From positions 1,174,001 to 1,238,000 of the forward strand of contig JARUPZ010000013.1 in NCBI GenBank assembly GCA_031213475.1: a DNA stretch of 64,000 nucleotides, read 5' to 3'. Both the position numbers and the translations under genes were made by a program. Position 1 is the first letter of the stretch. Each line of letters starts with the position of its first letter. A model generated the notes under the pieces. That model was given only the letters and a program-made list of their open reading frames with translations, had not been told where the DNA came from and ran no database searches. The DNA is from Nereocystis luetkeana. Lineage: Eukaryota > Sar > Phaeophyceae > Laminariales > Laminariaceae. Shown here piece by piece: positions 44,700 to 55,164 of the stretch.

Positions 44700-46390
44700 C
44701 GTCACACACAGCTTGAAAATTGTACGAGTTTCGTCAAAAAACAAAAAACAAACGATTATCAACAGCTGATGAAGTTGTCTCGTCTTTTCTTCAGCTTATG
44801 GGAAAAACACCAGGAGGTTCCGTTGAAACACCCTAATTTCAGCACGCAATTAGATTGGATAGAGAGACGTTCGAATAAATACTGGTATAAGGCAATATAC
44901 GAATATTATATCATGTGTGTAGTCTCCTAGAATGCGCGAAATATTGAAACCATCTTCACCAATTCCGACACGAGTAAAAAACACGAAATAATGAATTCCA
45001 GCCGCTCCTAAATACACATCAACAAGCTCACGAGTTCACCTCTTGTGAGGGCGGCGGATTCCTCCTTTTTTCCTTGTTTACTCATCTTCGTTTTCGGATA
45101 TCACAACCAAGTATTGCTTCGGTTAAACAAAGACGAAAAAAAATATGCCGCCAGAGACGGCCGGGACCCGGCCGGGATCAACGAGACGTGGGTTTATTGA
45201 AAAGCTTGCTGAATTTTTGGTCAGAATCACGCTGGTGGCAACGACATGACGCCAGCGACGAATAGTTGAGCCGAGAAGGTTCTCTCTGTCGGGATTTAAC
45301 CTACGACACAACGGCAGCAGCAGCAGCAGCAGCAGCGGCAGCAGCAGCAGCGGCAGCGGAACGTGCGAATGCTGATCAGCGTCGATATACTTCAACACGA
45401 CTGCTGTGAACATTTTTGTGCCTTCAAGGCGGTCTGGCCTGTGTGAAAAAGTTTCTGCCATCGCCTAGAATCGAGTTCGACGACCACTCAGCTTTTGTCC
45501 GAAGTCAGCGCGTTCGGAAGAGACCGCAACAAAACCAAATACCCGTACCAGGAAAACACTATCACACCAGGGTGATGAGATAACACTTCCTCGGACGATT
45601 TTTCAAAGCTGGGTTTCTCTCCAACCGGGAGGGCGTACTGAAGACGATGACCGATGCGTCTATACAGCCTTTTCCACGATTTTTTTCCGAAGCCACCATT
45701 TTCGTAGTGTGTGCCCCTCCCATGTTTTGGAGGAAACCCGGGTCTGAAACTCGTCCAAGGGGGTGTGATATCTTATCACCCAGTGTGGTAAGGTAGGCTC
45801 ATCACGTAGGCTCAATGACAGCACGGAGATCGCGCAGTCCACGTACCCAAACGAGCTTGTGCGGCAAGAGTTGTCGTTTGTAGAGTGGCGTTTCGTAGAA
45901 GGTAAAAAAAAGTACGCGTCGTACGTAGCCTTGGGAAATGGCACAATTACTCCATCCCACGGCAGCCTCGACGCCATGGAATCGAGTCTGCAGATCTCTC
46001 CGCGACACAACCCGCGCTCAGACATGTGGTGTCTGGGAGGGGCGTGGTGCTTGAATCGGCGCCATGTAGTGGTTCTAACAGAAAACACCTGGTATCGGTC
46101 GTGACACTGCGGTTGGATATTTGACGAGTGAGTCATTCCCCTCTCTCGTTTCCAGGCATTGATGCTTCTTTGGGCCGGGACGATTGTGCAACACCTAGGA
46201 ATCTGAACTTTGGGAAAAGGCTGGCTTGCGTCCTCCTTTCATCACATTGGAAGGTTTTGGTTTGTCGTCACTTGACAAACCCCGACCGATTTTCCCAGCT
46301 TCCCTTATATTCGCTGTATCTGGCAAGTGAGCCAAAACGCTAAAAAACAGACACACCAGGTTTGATACGCAACAGTACACTCGTACTCGT
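44700..46390. other. mostly unique sequence upstream of the CLU exons
   Basis: Few repeats apart from (CAG)n/(CGG CAG) at 45308-45360. A 158-codon frame (minus, 45660-46136) and a 112-codon Leu-rich frame across the CAG tract (minus, 45123-45461) exist without domain or splice support. N-terminal CLU exons or the promoter could lie here, but I could not identify them. Confidence 0.45.
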
Positions 46391-46394
46391 ACGT

Positions 46395-46510
46395 GGACAT
46401 GTTGTTCACATTAAACTATTCGTTCTACCCGTCGGCATCCAGCACAACCAGTGTCCGTGACGATTCTTCCATCCTATTAATAGAAGAAATACAAGTTCTG
46501 TGGCGACAAA
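46395..46510 (-). repeat. LINE 3' end fragment with TATTAATA
   Basis: Plus strand CACATTAAACTATTCGTTCT … CCAGTGTCCGTGACGATTCT then CATCCTATTAATAGAAG. Related copies read ATCCTAGAGAGATA with no insertion. Confidence 0.8.
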
Positions 46511-47052
46511 TTTACGACAACGTCAGAGATGCTGCTGTATATGGTATATTGTTATGCAGTTAAGCAGAGTAGACAAGGCCAAGCCATGCCATCGTGGGTG
46601 GATGACGAGCCTGATTTGCTTGTTTCGTACCAGGTATTGTCTGACGCATCGCTTACGGGGGTGGGGCATAGTTGCCGAACGCAGGACGGAAATGGCAGAC
46701 GGGGTAGCAAGGTACCACAGTGGACCGATTAAGGAAGAGTGGGAAGAACCAGGCTACGCTACTCGTACCACAAACTGCTGAGGCTACCTGGAGGGTGCTT
46801 TGTGCTTCGGCTTGCTTGTTATTTTAGCCGGTTACTTTGAAGTGTATGCCACATCAGACACGACATTTTTCAATATTTCCCCCCCCTTTTTTTCTCTTTC
46901 GATTCGTTTCCTCTGTTTTCTGGTTCTCATTTTTTTCTTTTCTTTTTTTCTTTTCTTTTCTCTCTTCCAAAGAATGTGTACGTGGTGCCTGTCGTATCCG
47001 GTGTGTTCTTCACATTAAACTGTCGTGTCCAGTATGATGGTATGGTATTGTA

Positions 47053-48060
47053 TTGTTGTTGTTGTTGTTGTTGTTGTCTTCACATTAAATCGTCCTTTCT
47101 ACCCAGCTTCATCAGCACACCCAGTGTCCGTCCTGATTCCCTATCCTAGAGAGATACCGATTCTGTGGCCACAGAGTGTGAGACAGAGGAAGACCAAAAA
47201 TAAAACCAAATCGCAAATTCAAGTGTCAAGCAAGTGAAGTGTCAGCGTACCGCATACGAGAACACAACAACACAAGCAAGACCGGAAAAATAAGAGCAAA
47301 AGACAATAAACAAAAAAAAAAAAATCTGAAACGAAAAAAAGAAGAAAGAGAAAAAGAAAAAACAGAATGCAAACGACGTAAGGACTTCAGAAAGCCTGCT
47401 AGACGGACAACATACGTGCTCAGGAAGGGCAGGTATCTGCTGCACGGACGAAGCAGCACGAAAGAGAGGGAGATACAGGCAAAAGTCTGTAAAGAGCTAG
47501 TCGAACCGATACCTAGCCACCCGGTCTATCATTTCGTTTCTGCATTCGTCGACAGCTGTATCAGAACAGCTGCCCCTCCACCGTCCCCCCCTCCCCTTGT
47601 CGCCATTCTTGGCGTCCTCTGCTGCGTGGCGCAGCCGGCTCTTCTGTGTTTCGTCCATGTGCCACCTCGCCATGAAGCAGTCCGCCGCTTCGACGACCCC
47701 CCGGTACCACTTCCCGCTCTTCTTAGCCGCCCTCGGCCATAACAACGTCTCTATTCCGAACAGCAGGGGGGAGCTTTCCGTGGACCCCTCGGTGGCTTGA
47801 AAAACCCTGAGGTCGTCTGCTAGGCATTGGGCCCAGTTCTTTTCCGGTCGGCCTCGTCCCGGGTTTTCCCCACCAGCCATCGTCCCAAACATCACCCGGT
47901 GGGTCAGCCGCTCATTGGTCGTCCGCTGTACGGCCCCCGCAAAGAGGAGGCGTCGTTTGCGGATGGTCGCCTAAACGCTCTCGCATTGTGCCTTTTTGAG
48001 GGCCTTGGCGTACGACATGAGGTGGTCAGTGCGTTGCCGGCGCTGGAAGCCAATGATCCG
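47053..48060 (-). pseudogene. LINE, 3' part: end of reverse transcriptase ORF, 3' UTR and (AAC)n tail
   Basis: Continues the RT frame beyond the family A insertion: RIIGFQRRQRTDHLMSYAKA is a typical C-terminal segment of non-LTR elements. The frame has a TAG at about 47972 (after CESV), then continues TIRKRRLLFAGAVQRT to the stop at 47497. Downstream on the minus strand is a 3' UTR ending TTTAATGTGAAGAC then (AAC)6-7 near 47055-47080. A single nonsense codon and the 5' truncation make it a dead copy. Confidence 0.9.
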
Positions 48061-48062
48061 TA

Positions 48063-48167
48063 TTACGGGGGACCATAGTTAATAGGACCAAATATTGTTA
48101 GTAAAAATGGTCTAGTATGTAGGTTTTTATGTATACCATAGGTCCTATTAACTATGGTCCCCCGTAA
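48063..48167 (+). mobile_element. family A MITE inserted in LINE reverse transcriptase ORF
   Basis: TTACGGGGGACC to GGTCCCCCGTAA with TA duplicated at 48061-48062 and 48168-48169. Taking out the element and one TA joins the two halves of the RT frame exactly (…HHKLLL / RIIGFQRR…), proving the TA target duplication. Confidence 0.96.
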
Positions 48168-48169
48168 TA

Positions 48170-49130
48170 GGAGGAGTTTGTGGTGTGCCGTTCTGAGTTC
48201 AGCGAAGTGCTCCTGACCAAGAGTCCACGTCACGCACCCGTACAGCAGGGTCTCCATCACCTCGGCCTTTAGCATGCGCACTTTTAGGGTGAGCGGGGCA
48301 TCCTTCATATCGTACAGCTCCCGTTTAAACCGATTGTAGCATGCCCATGCGAGTCGGATCCGTCGCATGATCTCTGGCATAATGTCAGCGCTTGCGACGA
48401 CAAGGCCGCCCAGGTACATAAACTGCATCGTCTGCCTATACCTCTGTCCCGCTGCTTCGATGACGAGCGGTGAGGTCCGGGGTGCTTGATTCGGTGTCCG
48501 CAGCAGCATGGTCTCCGTCTTCTTTTCGGATACGGTGAGACCTGCTGCTTCGAAAACGGTCACAATCACGGTCATCATCTTCGCAAGGCCTTCCGCCGAC
48601 TTGGACACAATGCCTGCATCGTCCGCGTACAGCATACCCCACACTGCCCTCCGTACGAAAGTTAGTGGGTCAACCTTCACCCCGTCCTCGCCGAGGTCAT
48701 CCTCGAGGTGAACCAAGTCCCTCAAAATATCTGGGTCTTCACTGAAGCGTATCAGCACGGCGTGTATCACAGCAGCGAAGAAGATATTGAACAGAAGTGG
48801 TGACAAGACACATCCTTGCCGCAGCCCCTGAGTGACGTCGAACCATTCCGAGTGCTCGCCGTCATCCGTACGCACGCGGGCTCGCATGCCTTCGTGGAAC
48901 TGGCGAATAACGGTAAGCATCTTCTCTGGTACGCCGAAGCGTGCGAGCACCACCCACAGTAGCTCACAGTCGACGGAGTCGTATGCTTTCTGCAGATCGA
49001 TGACGCACATGTACAGGGGGATTTTTCTAGCTCGTCCGAGTTCTTGCAGTCGGCGCACAACGAACAGCATGTCGACCGTTGATCGTGCTGGGCGAAAACC
49101 GCACTGTTCCTCGGGGAGTATTGTCTACCC
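48170..49130 (-). pseudogene. LINE, 5'-truncated reverse transcriptase domain
   Basis: Non-LTR reverse transcriptase. Blocks: [20 protein letters not shown] (48980-49115 region), [40 protein letters not shown] and the catalytic YADD motif in [16 protein letters not shown], then [11 protein letters not shown] and LYGCVTWTL in the thumb region. Endonuclease and N-terminal RT are absent: the frame starts abruptly at about 49127 beside another repeat. The body from 49127 to 48170 has no stop, so the copy is fairly young. Confidence 0.95.
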
Positions 49131-49290
49131 TGCTTTTTACTGTATAAAAAAGCAGTTTATTGATAATATCTCTGTGGGTTTCGTGAGCACAGAACTCGTA
49201 TCTCTCCAGGATTGAAGAATCGGCACGGACACTGGCTGTGCTTGATGTCGACATGTACAAAAACCGGTCTCATGTAAACAACACACACAC
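49131..49290 (+). repeat. LINE-type 3' end fragment
   Basis: GTGAGCACAGAACTCGTATC … GAATCGGCACGGACACTGGC. Same segment as 58690-58830 and the reverse of 50490-50640. It marks the breakpoint of the truncated LINE. Confidence 0.75.
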
Positions 49291-49323
49291 TGGATACGAC
49301 AGGCACGACATCAACATTGCATT

Positions 49324-49421
49324 GACCTTTTTATTAATGCAGTCCCGTTTTGGGGACAAACCACTTGGAATTAGAAGGGTTTGTCCCCAAATCGGGACTG
49401 CAGTACTAAAAGGACTAGAGG
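49324..49421 (+). mobile_element. family B foldback element
   Basis: CCTTTTTATTAATGCAGTCC to ACTGCAGTACTAAAAGG. TATTAATG here is a same-length substitution, not an insertion. Confidence 0.88.
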
Positions 49422-50029
49422 AAAAAAAAAGGAGAACAGATTGTATCACAGGTACCGGAGGTCTCGAACCGACCAGGTACCGAAAAGCTTCTTCCCAACA
49501 GGCAGTAAGTACGAGTACGAAATCGCAACAATATTTCAAGAGAGATTCCTACGAACCGAACCGAAACTACATAAAACAAAATAATAAGCAGGCCGCTACG
49601 ACGAAGCAAAGCCTCATACCACAACCCCCCGCCGTTGCAATGTAAAAAAAACCTTGCATCTCTACAAACACGACCCAACAGGTACAGGGGACATGCAGGA
49701 TAACAGAAGCCGAACAACATTTCCCGACGTCAGACACAACAGAACAAACCTGCAGATGGTTGCCGGAGCATACGCTCTGTCTCGGGACACGCATGGGACG
49801 ATTTTCTATTGGTCTTCAAAAAAAATATCATACCATATCGGTATAATACCAGGTATATAACAGTTCTCATGTATCAAAACACTTCGTACGACACAAAACA
49901 GACAGCCGTACGAAGGAAATAAAAGACGACTGGGTACGTACTACGTGTACGTACTATTAATACGTGTACGTACTACGTGTACGTATGCACGTATTGCTGT
50001 TTCTTTTTAAAATACGCCTTCACAGGATT

Positions 50030-50265
50030 GAGGATTTCGTCACAACTCATCCTTGTTGTTGTTGTTGTTTTCACGTCAAATCGTCTTTTCTACCCAGCTT
50101 CGTCAGTACACCCAGTGTCCGTCCTGATTCCCTATCCTCGAGAGATACTGATTCTGTGGTCACAGACTGCTGTGAGGCAGAGGTAGACCAAATATTAAAA
50201 ACTACCAGGTAAATCGCAAATTCAAGTGTCAAGCAAGCGAAAAGTCAGCGTACCTTGACACCTGA
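50030..50265 (-). repeat. LINE 3' end fragment with TACCAGGTA
   Basis: Matches the LINE 3' UTR at 47085-47240 (TCGTC.TTTCTACCCAGCTTC, GCAAATTCAAGTGTCAAGCA), except for 7 extra nt forming TACCAGGTA at 50203-50211. An (AAC)n tail sits at its left edge in complement. Confidence 0.85.
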
Positions 50266-50489
50266 AAACGTCATAAAAAAGTGATCATATCGGTGCAGCA
50301 GTATGAAACAATCGTGTTACAACAACAGACAACACGAACTGATCAGCCGCCGGGGTAAAGGCGGGATTCTGACAACGACCATTTTTATAAGAACGGTTTC
50401 CATCGTCAAGCGGGTCGCCCGCAAACCACAATAATACAACAACAACCTCTGCAAGCTTCAAGAAATTTATGGTATTGTACATCCGGATC

Positions 50490-50640
50490 ATATCATCCGT
50501 TTATCTGTGTGTGTTCATCACATTAAACCGTTCTTTCTACCCGTCGACATCCAGCACAACCAGTGTCCGTGCCGATTCTTCAAAACTACAAAAGAGATAT
50601 TGTACAAGTTCTGTGGTCACAAAGCTACACCACACTATTA
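50490..50640 (-). repeat. LINE 3' end fragment
   Basis: CACATTAAACCGTTCTTTCT ACCCGTCGACATCCAGCACA type; subfamily shared with 46395, 59880 and, in reverse, 58690. Confidence 0.8.
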
Positions 50641-50939
50641 ATATTATTCATAATAGAGATACTACGTTGCCACGTACCTGGTAACTGGTACCTGGTACCT
50701 GGTATGCAGTAAGCACAGCAGTGGGCAATGCAATGCCATGTCACCATACTATTAATAGATACGACAGGAACGACATACGCATTCTATGGAATAGATAAAA
50801 CGAAAGGTACGTACGAGTACATCGCCAAAAAATACAAGATACCACTGGTACAAAATACGATAACAGCTGCACACAACCCCTTCCGAATTCCGAAACAGCA
50901 GCAGCAGTGGCGAAGAACACGCCAGCTTGCTTTTATCAA

Positions 50940-51070
50940 CTGCTCAAAAGTAGTGCCGGTTGCCTATGCGCCGCCCCAAAACACCGGCCCTATACTCGTA
51001 GCGTCAACCGGCACCATATACTCCGCACGCCACCAACACCACCCGGTCAATCTGTGAAACATGCAAGCGA
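50940..51070 (+). repeat. dispersed repeat shared with 57890-58010
   Basis: CACCGGCCCTATACTCGTAG CGTCAACCGGCACCATATAC against CACCGGCACTATAGCGTCAA CCGGCATTATATAC. Confidence 0.8.
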
Positions 51071-51224
51071 TTCCACCGCACTATTAACACGAGCACTACT
51101 CGACCGCGCCTATCGAGGGACCACGATAGTACACGTACTGCTGTATTAATATTCATAGTGCGGACAAGCTCCGATAAAACTGACTAGTGCCATGCATGCT
51201 GCCTGCGTCCGTGTTGTACCGTGC

Positions 51225-51325
51225 CAGGTACGTACGTATGTACGTACAAGTACATACGTACGTATCATACGTACGTATCGTATCATACGTATCGTACCGT
51301 ACGTACGTACGTACGTACGATTGAA
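51225..51325. repeat. (ACGT)n-rich tract
   Basis: CGTACGTACGTATGTACGTA and similar; TACGTA hexamers are stacked here. Confidence 0.85.
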
Positions 51326-51529
51326 AGGAATGGTGTACTACTGCTGTACCAGGTATTGATGTAGTTCGGGCACGAGATTCATCATTCCCCATTCCCTAAC
51401 CACCACGCAGAGGCCGATGCTGCTGTACTCGCGCATCATCTTCCGTTTTCTCTCTGGTATCCCACAATATATAAAGGTACCAGGTATATATTAGCGGAAA
51501 GCGCGAGAGCGTGAGTGAGCTACCTTCGA

Positions 51530-51640
51530 TGAAAATCGACGAGCAGTGGGAATGCTAGACCTTACGCGAGACAAAAAATAAAGGCACGTACCGGGAGGGA
51601 GAAGAGACGGCACCTGTGACCACGGCTTGTCCAGAAGATC
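51530..51640 (+). repeat. SINE body fragment
   Basis: ATCGACGAGCAGTGGGAATG … AAATAAAGGCACGTACCGGG AGGGAGAAGAG. Shares the variant GAGCAGTGGGAATG with the 55308 fragment. Confidence 0.75.
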
Positions 51641-51745
51641 GCCGAGGGTAAAACCTTCTACGAGCTAGGCTGCAAAGTAAAATTGATGTTGAAAAAAAAA
51701 AATAAAAAAGTCCCTTTTTTATTCCTGCAGTCCCGTTTTGGGGGC

Positions 51746-51890
51746 AACGGGGGACCATAGTTAATAGGACCTAATATTGTTATTACGGGGAGTCATAGTT
51801 CACAGGACCAAATATTGTTAGTAAAAATGGTTAAATATATAGGTTTTTTATGTATACCATAGGTCCTATTAACTATGGTCCCCCGTAATA
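51746..51890 (+). mobile_element. nested family A MITEs inside a family B element
   Basis: A left-end fragment (CGGGGGACCATAGTTAATAG, 51746-51780) is followed at a TA by a full family A copy (51783-51888). The host is a family B element whose halves lie at 51706-51745 and about 51966-52020. Confidence 0.88.
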
Positions 51891-51968
51891 GTAAAAATAG
51901 TTAAATAGTTTGGTTTTTGTCTCTACCATAAGTCCTACCAGGTATCTACTATGGCCCATCGTAATACT
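51891..51968 (+). mobile_element. family A right-half fragment with TACCAGGTA
   Basis: Resembles the family A interior and right end (CATAAGTCCTA … TCTACTATGGCCCATCGTAA). It is interrupted by 7 nt (CCAGGTA) at 51936-51944, absent from all other copies. Confidence 0.85.
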
Positions 51969-52021
51969 TGGGTTTTGGGTGATTTGGCCCCAAAACGGGA
52001 CTGCAGTGCTTCCTAAAAAGG

Positions 52022-52118
52022 TTAACCCTTTTAGAACCGCAGTCTCGTTTTGGGGACAAACCATTCAAAATTCAAGTAGTTTGCCCCCAAAACGGGACTG
52101 CGGTTCTAAAGGGGTTAA
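52022..52118 (+). mobile_element. family B foldback element with TTAA duplication
   Basis: TTAACCCTTTTAGAACCGCA to GGTTCTAAAGGGGTTAA, directly after the split family B copy of 51706-52020. Confidence 0.92.
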
Positions 52119-52300
52119 CACAAAAGAAAGCTACCGCGCGAATACGTACACCCCCTGATAATCTCGGGTTGCCACTTTTTGATTCCTGCGGTCCCAAAGT
52201 TTTTGATCGTCGCTTCTTCTCTTCGTTCGTAGTCGTATTTTTGTTTGCGCCACTACTACTGCTGTTCTGCAGCCGCAAAAAGGTTATATACTATCAGAAA

Positions 52301-52852
52301 AGAGGGGGGGGGCGAAAGGGGGACGAGGGGGAATGAGGGGGAGGCGGTCTGCCCAACAGACTGAAGCCTGGTTATGGCCATCATCGTCATGATGCACTAC
52401 CTTCTTTGGGACCCAAGTAACTAGCATGGTGCCACCTGGGCAACTTTGCGTGTCTGTATGCTCCAGTGCCTGCCTGTCGTATTTTCTTTCCCCCCCGCCC
52501 GTGATTATCGCTTTTTTGTCCCTTCTTTTTTTCATTTTTCTTTCATTCCCGTTTGTACCTCTTTGTGTCTTTGTTAGTATGGTCTGTTTTGCCTTTTTTG
52601 CGTTTTGCTATCTGCTTCTGTTTTTTTTTTTTTTTTTCTTCGCTTCATCTTCTTTTTTAGGTTTTTGTCTGCTATTAATAGTCTCCTTTTTGCTTCCCTG
52701 GTGTCCGCAGTGGTGGAGTGCGTATGCTTGTTTTTTGTTTTTGCCTCTGTTTTACTTGAGGTATTTATTCCACTCCAGAGTTATTGGAGCCTGTCCTGCG
52801 ACCACGGACTGCATTGTATTGTGAGTTAATGTCAGAACAACAACAACAACTA
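52301..52852 (+). repeat. 550-bp dispersed repeat with (AAC)n tail, copy 1
   Basis: Nearly identical to 61317-61893: GGCGGTCTGCCCAACAGACT, CTGGTTATGGCCATCATCGT, a T-rich middle and the end ACTGCATTGTATTGTGAGTT AATG plus (AAC)n. Looks like a LINE 3' region copied recently. The shared 132-codon open frame is T-rich and uninformative. Confidence 0.9.
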
Positions 52853-52882
52853 TCACGGGGGACCAAAGTTGATAGGACCTAT
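52853..52882 (+). mobile_element. family A left-end fragment
   Basis: TATCACGGGGGACCAAAGTT then GATAGGACCTATGG, only the left TIR, directly after an (AAC)n tail. Confidence 0.75.
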
Positions 52883-53500
52883 GGACTTCCGTTCCCCTCG
52901 CTGCCTCGGCAAGGAATGCTGCGAGGCATGCCCTATCAGGCTAATAGCGAGTGGGGTAGGTCTTTCTGGCGGGTGTAAGGCCGGACTCACCCTCAAGGAG
53001 TGATACCTTCTTGCTGCTGCCTGTGGCCGCGAGGCTCAGGCGGCAGTAGAGTTGGGTCGTACGTGGTGCGTCAGGCACGGAGACCTACGATTCGCGCGTC
53101 TTTTTAGGCAGCTGCGGCAGAGCAGCAATGATCAATCGGGGTGTCCATGCGCGGAGGCAGGCGCCACCACAGGCCACACTACGGCACAGTCTATTGCGCC
53201 GGTAGGAGGCTGGATTCGACGACGAGGGAGGAGGGAGACTGAGCGTCGACGTGCGGGGAAGAGACGGATTGACCTCCCCCTGCGCGAGAATTTTTATTTC
53301 CCAGATCAGAACCGCAAGTGCGAGGAGCATTTTGTTTTTCAGGATGACGGAGAAAGGGAAACGACTGGAAGGGAATGGCAACGAGTGCACGCGCAAAGGA
53401 GCGGGTGGATTGGGCCAAGGCGATGATGCGGCCATGAAGAGCGGCAGGAAGACGGTGCATGGAGACCCATGATTTGCGCGCACACTATCATCACGAGAGA
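52883..53500 (+). repeat. possible degenerate retroposon segment
   Basis: GC-rich stretch with an open frame from 53052 to 53426 (Arg/Glu-rich, no recognised domain). It is flanked by a retroposon tail on the left and unlike nearby unique DNA. I do not recognise it; coding is doubtful. Confidence 0.35.
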
Positions 53501-53810
53501 AGCAGTCATAGTTTGTTTTTTCTTGGTTTTGTTTTTCACGAGGCAGAATAGTATCTACCGGTACTCGTCACTGGTTTTTGTAGTTTAACGAGTTGTATAC
53601 CCTTCATGGGGAATAACCTACGCAACTATCAGGGACGTGGTATCATAACTGTGCTGCACCTTTTTGTGTCAGACAGTCCAGGAAGAGATGGCGATCGTTG
53701 ATATTCGTGTGGCAGTAAGGTTCGATTGCTCCTTTTTTCACTGCATATCCGCGAGTCTTCACTCTGACAGCACTCCAGATAGCAGGCAGGTGTGTTCCTC
53801 TTTCGTTTTC

Positions 53811-54448
53811 ACGACTACCGTGCGTTTCGTACGGTGCAGGCAGCACTTCAGACAGCATCCGCTGTAGTCAGCAGCCACGAGTTGGTTAGTGGTGGGAACG
53901 GGGGTACTCTTCTATATTATAGTTGAGAGGATATACCCGCGGCCACGTTAGTTCAGTTTTGCACATTGGTTTTATCTTGTGTGCGCTTTTTCCGTCTCGT
54001 GTATTTTGAGGCAGCCGAATTTACGTTTTTTTTTGTTTTTCGGATCTTCCTAGGGCTCCAGCACCTTTGTGTGACCACGGACTCCTTCGTCAGAGAGTTA
54101 ATGTGAGGACAACAACAACAACAATGGTATACGATTACCGTGCGTTTCGTACGGTGCAGGCAGCACTTCAGACAGCATCCGATGTAGTCAGCAGCCACGA
54201 GTTGGATAGTGGTGGGAACGGGGGTACTCTATGTTATAGTTGAGAGGATATACCCGCGGCCATGTTAGGTCAGTTTGCACATTGGTTTTAGCTCGTGTGC
54301 GCTTTCTTCGTCTCGTGTATTTTGAGCCAGCCGAATTTTCGATTTTTTTTTGTTTTTCGGATCCTTCTATTAATAGGGCTCCAGCACCTTTGTGTGACCA
54401 CGGACTCCTTCATCAGAGAGTTAATGTGAGAACAACAACAACAATGGT
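53811..54448 (+). repeat. two-copy tandem repeat of about 310 bp with (ACA)n tails
   Basis: Units at about 53811-54122 and 54134-54440 share TTTCGTACGGTGCAGGCAGC, GTTGAGAGGATATACCCGCG and CTCCAGCACCTTTGTGTGAC, and each ends GTTAATGTGAG.ACAACAACA. Head-to-tail LINE 3' ends. Only the second has TATTAATA (54368-54375). Confidence 0.92.
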
Positions 54449-54522
54449 ATACACAAAAACCTATATATTTACCTATTTTTACTCACAATATATGGTCCTA
54501 TTCATTATGGTCCGCCGTAAAA
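54448..54522 (+). mobile_element. family A right-half fragment
   Basis: GGTATACACAAAAACCTATA … ATGGTCCGCCGTAA; the left TIR is missing. It follows an (ACAACA)n tail, so the break is at a retroposon end. Confidence 0.85.
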
Positions 54523-54599
54523 AACAGCGAAAAACAGCAATATTAATAGTGATTCCGAGGGTCTACATGTTACGTATTTGAAGCAAAAACGGTTGGCAA

Positions 54600-55160
54600 G
54601 ACCTTCAAACAGTTACGGATTTGGCGAAATTGGGGGCCCTTAGGTACAGTCCATGGGAACATTAGCTTTCAACTAATTCTGTGGAGCGAGAAATCGAATA
54701 TTCAACGAAAACATTTCTCTATCCCGTCCCCTGGATACGTTTTTTTCAAAACATATTTTTGTGCCATCTTGTTCCTCTCACTGCTTTGAGTTTATTCAAC
54801 CCACCATGCACTACTTTTCTCTCAACTCGATTCCGTCCGCTTCGCATTGCCTCGTTGAAAAAAGGAAAATTGCAGGTGTCGACAATTGAGCGTTCCGGCC
54901 AAAACATCAACATATACGGGTTCTAGGATGAAATTGCGACAGCAGCGATCATTGATTTTCAATTTATCGACGGAAGTCGATGCACCTTGGCCCGCGCGAT
55001 CACGATAAACTTTGTTTCAGCGGCTAACTCTTGCAATTGGGTGGAAAAAAGTGGGGGTTAGGTAAAGTGAAAAAACTTAGCGGACGAATCGGTCATCACT
55101 TTTGCTTTCCAGCTTTTGGACAAGCCGTGATCACAGACAGGTGGCGCCCCTTTACCCCCC
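54600..55160. other. no gene recognised
   Basis: Unique mixed sequence between LINE ends and a family C fragment; short frames only. Confidence 0.4.
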
Positions 55161-55164
55161 CCAC

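Noticed and set aside
45660..46136. 158-codon minus-strand frame upstream of CLU as its first exon
   Set aside because: No CLU similarity, no donor that links in phase to exon a, and overlapping open frames on the other strand.
49324..49345. TATTAATG in a family B element as a footprint
   Set aside because: The copy has the same length as elements without it, so it is substitution, not insertion.
52426..52824. 132-codon frame present in both 550-bp repeat copies (also 61454-61852)
   Set aside because: Shared because the DNA is nearly identical; the composition follows T-runs and there is no domain.
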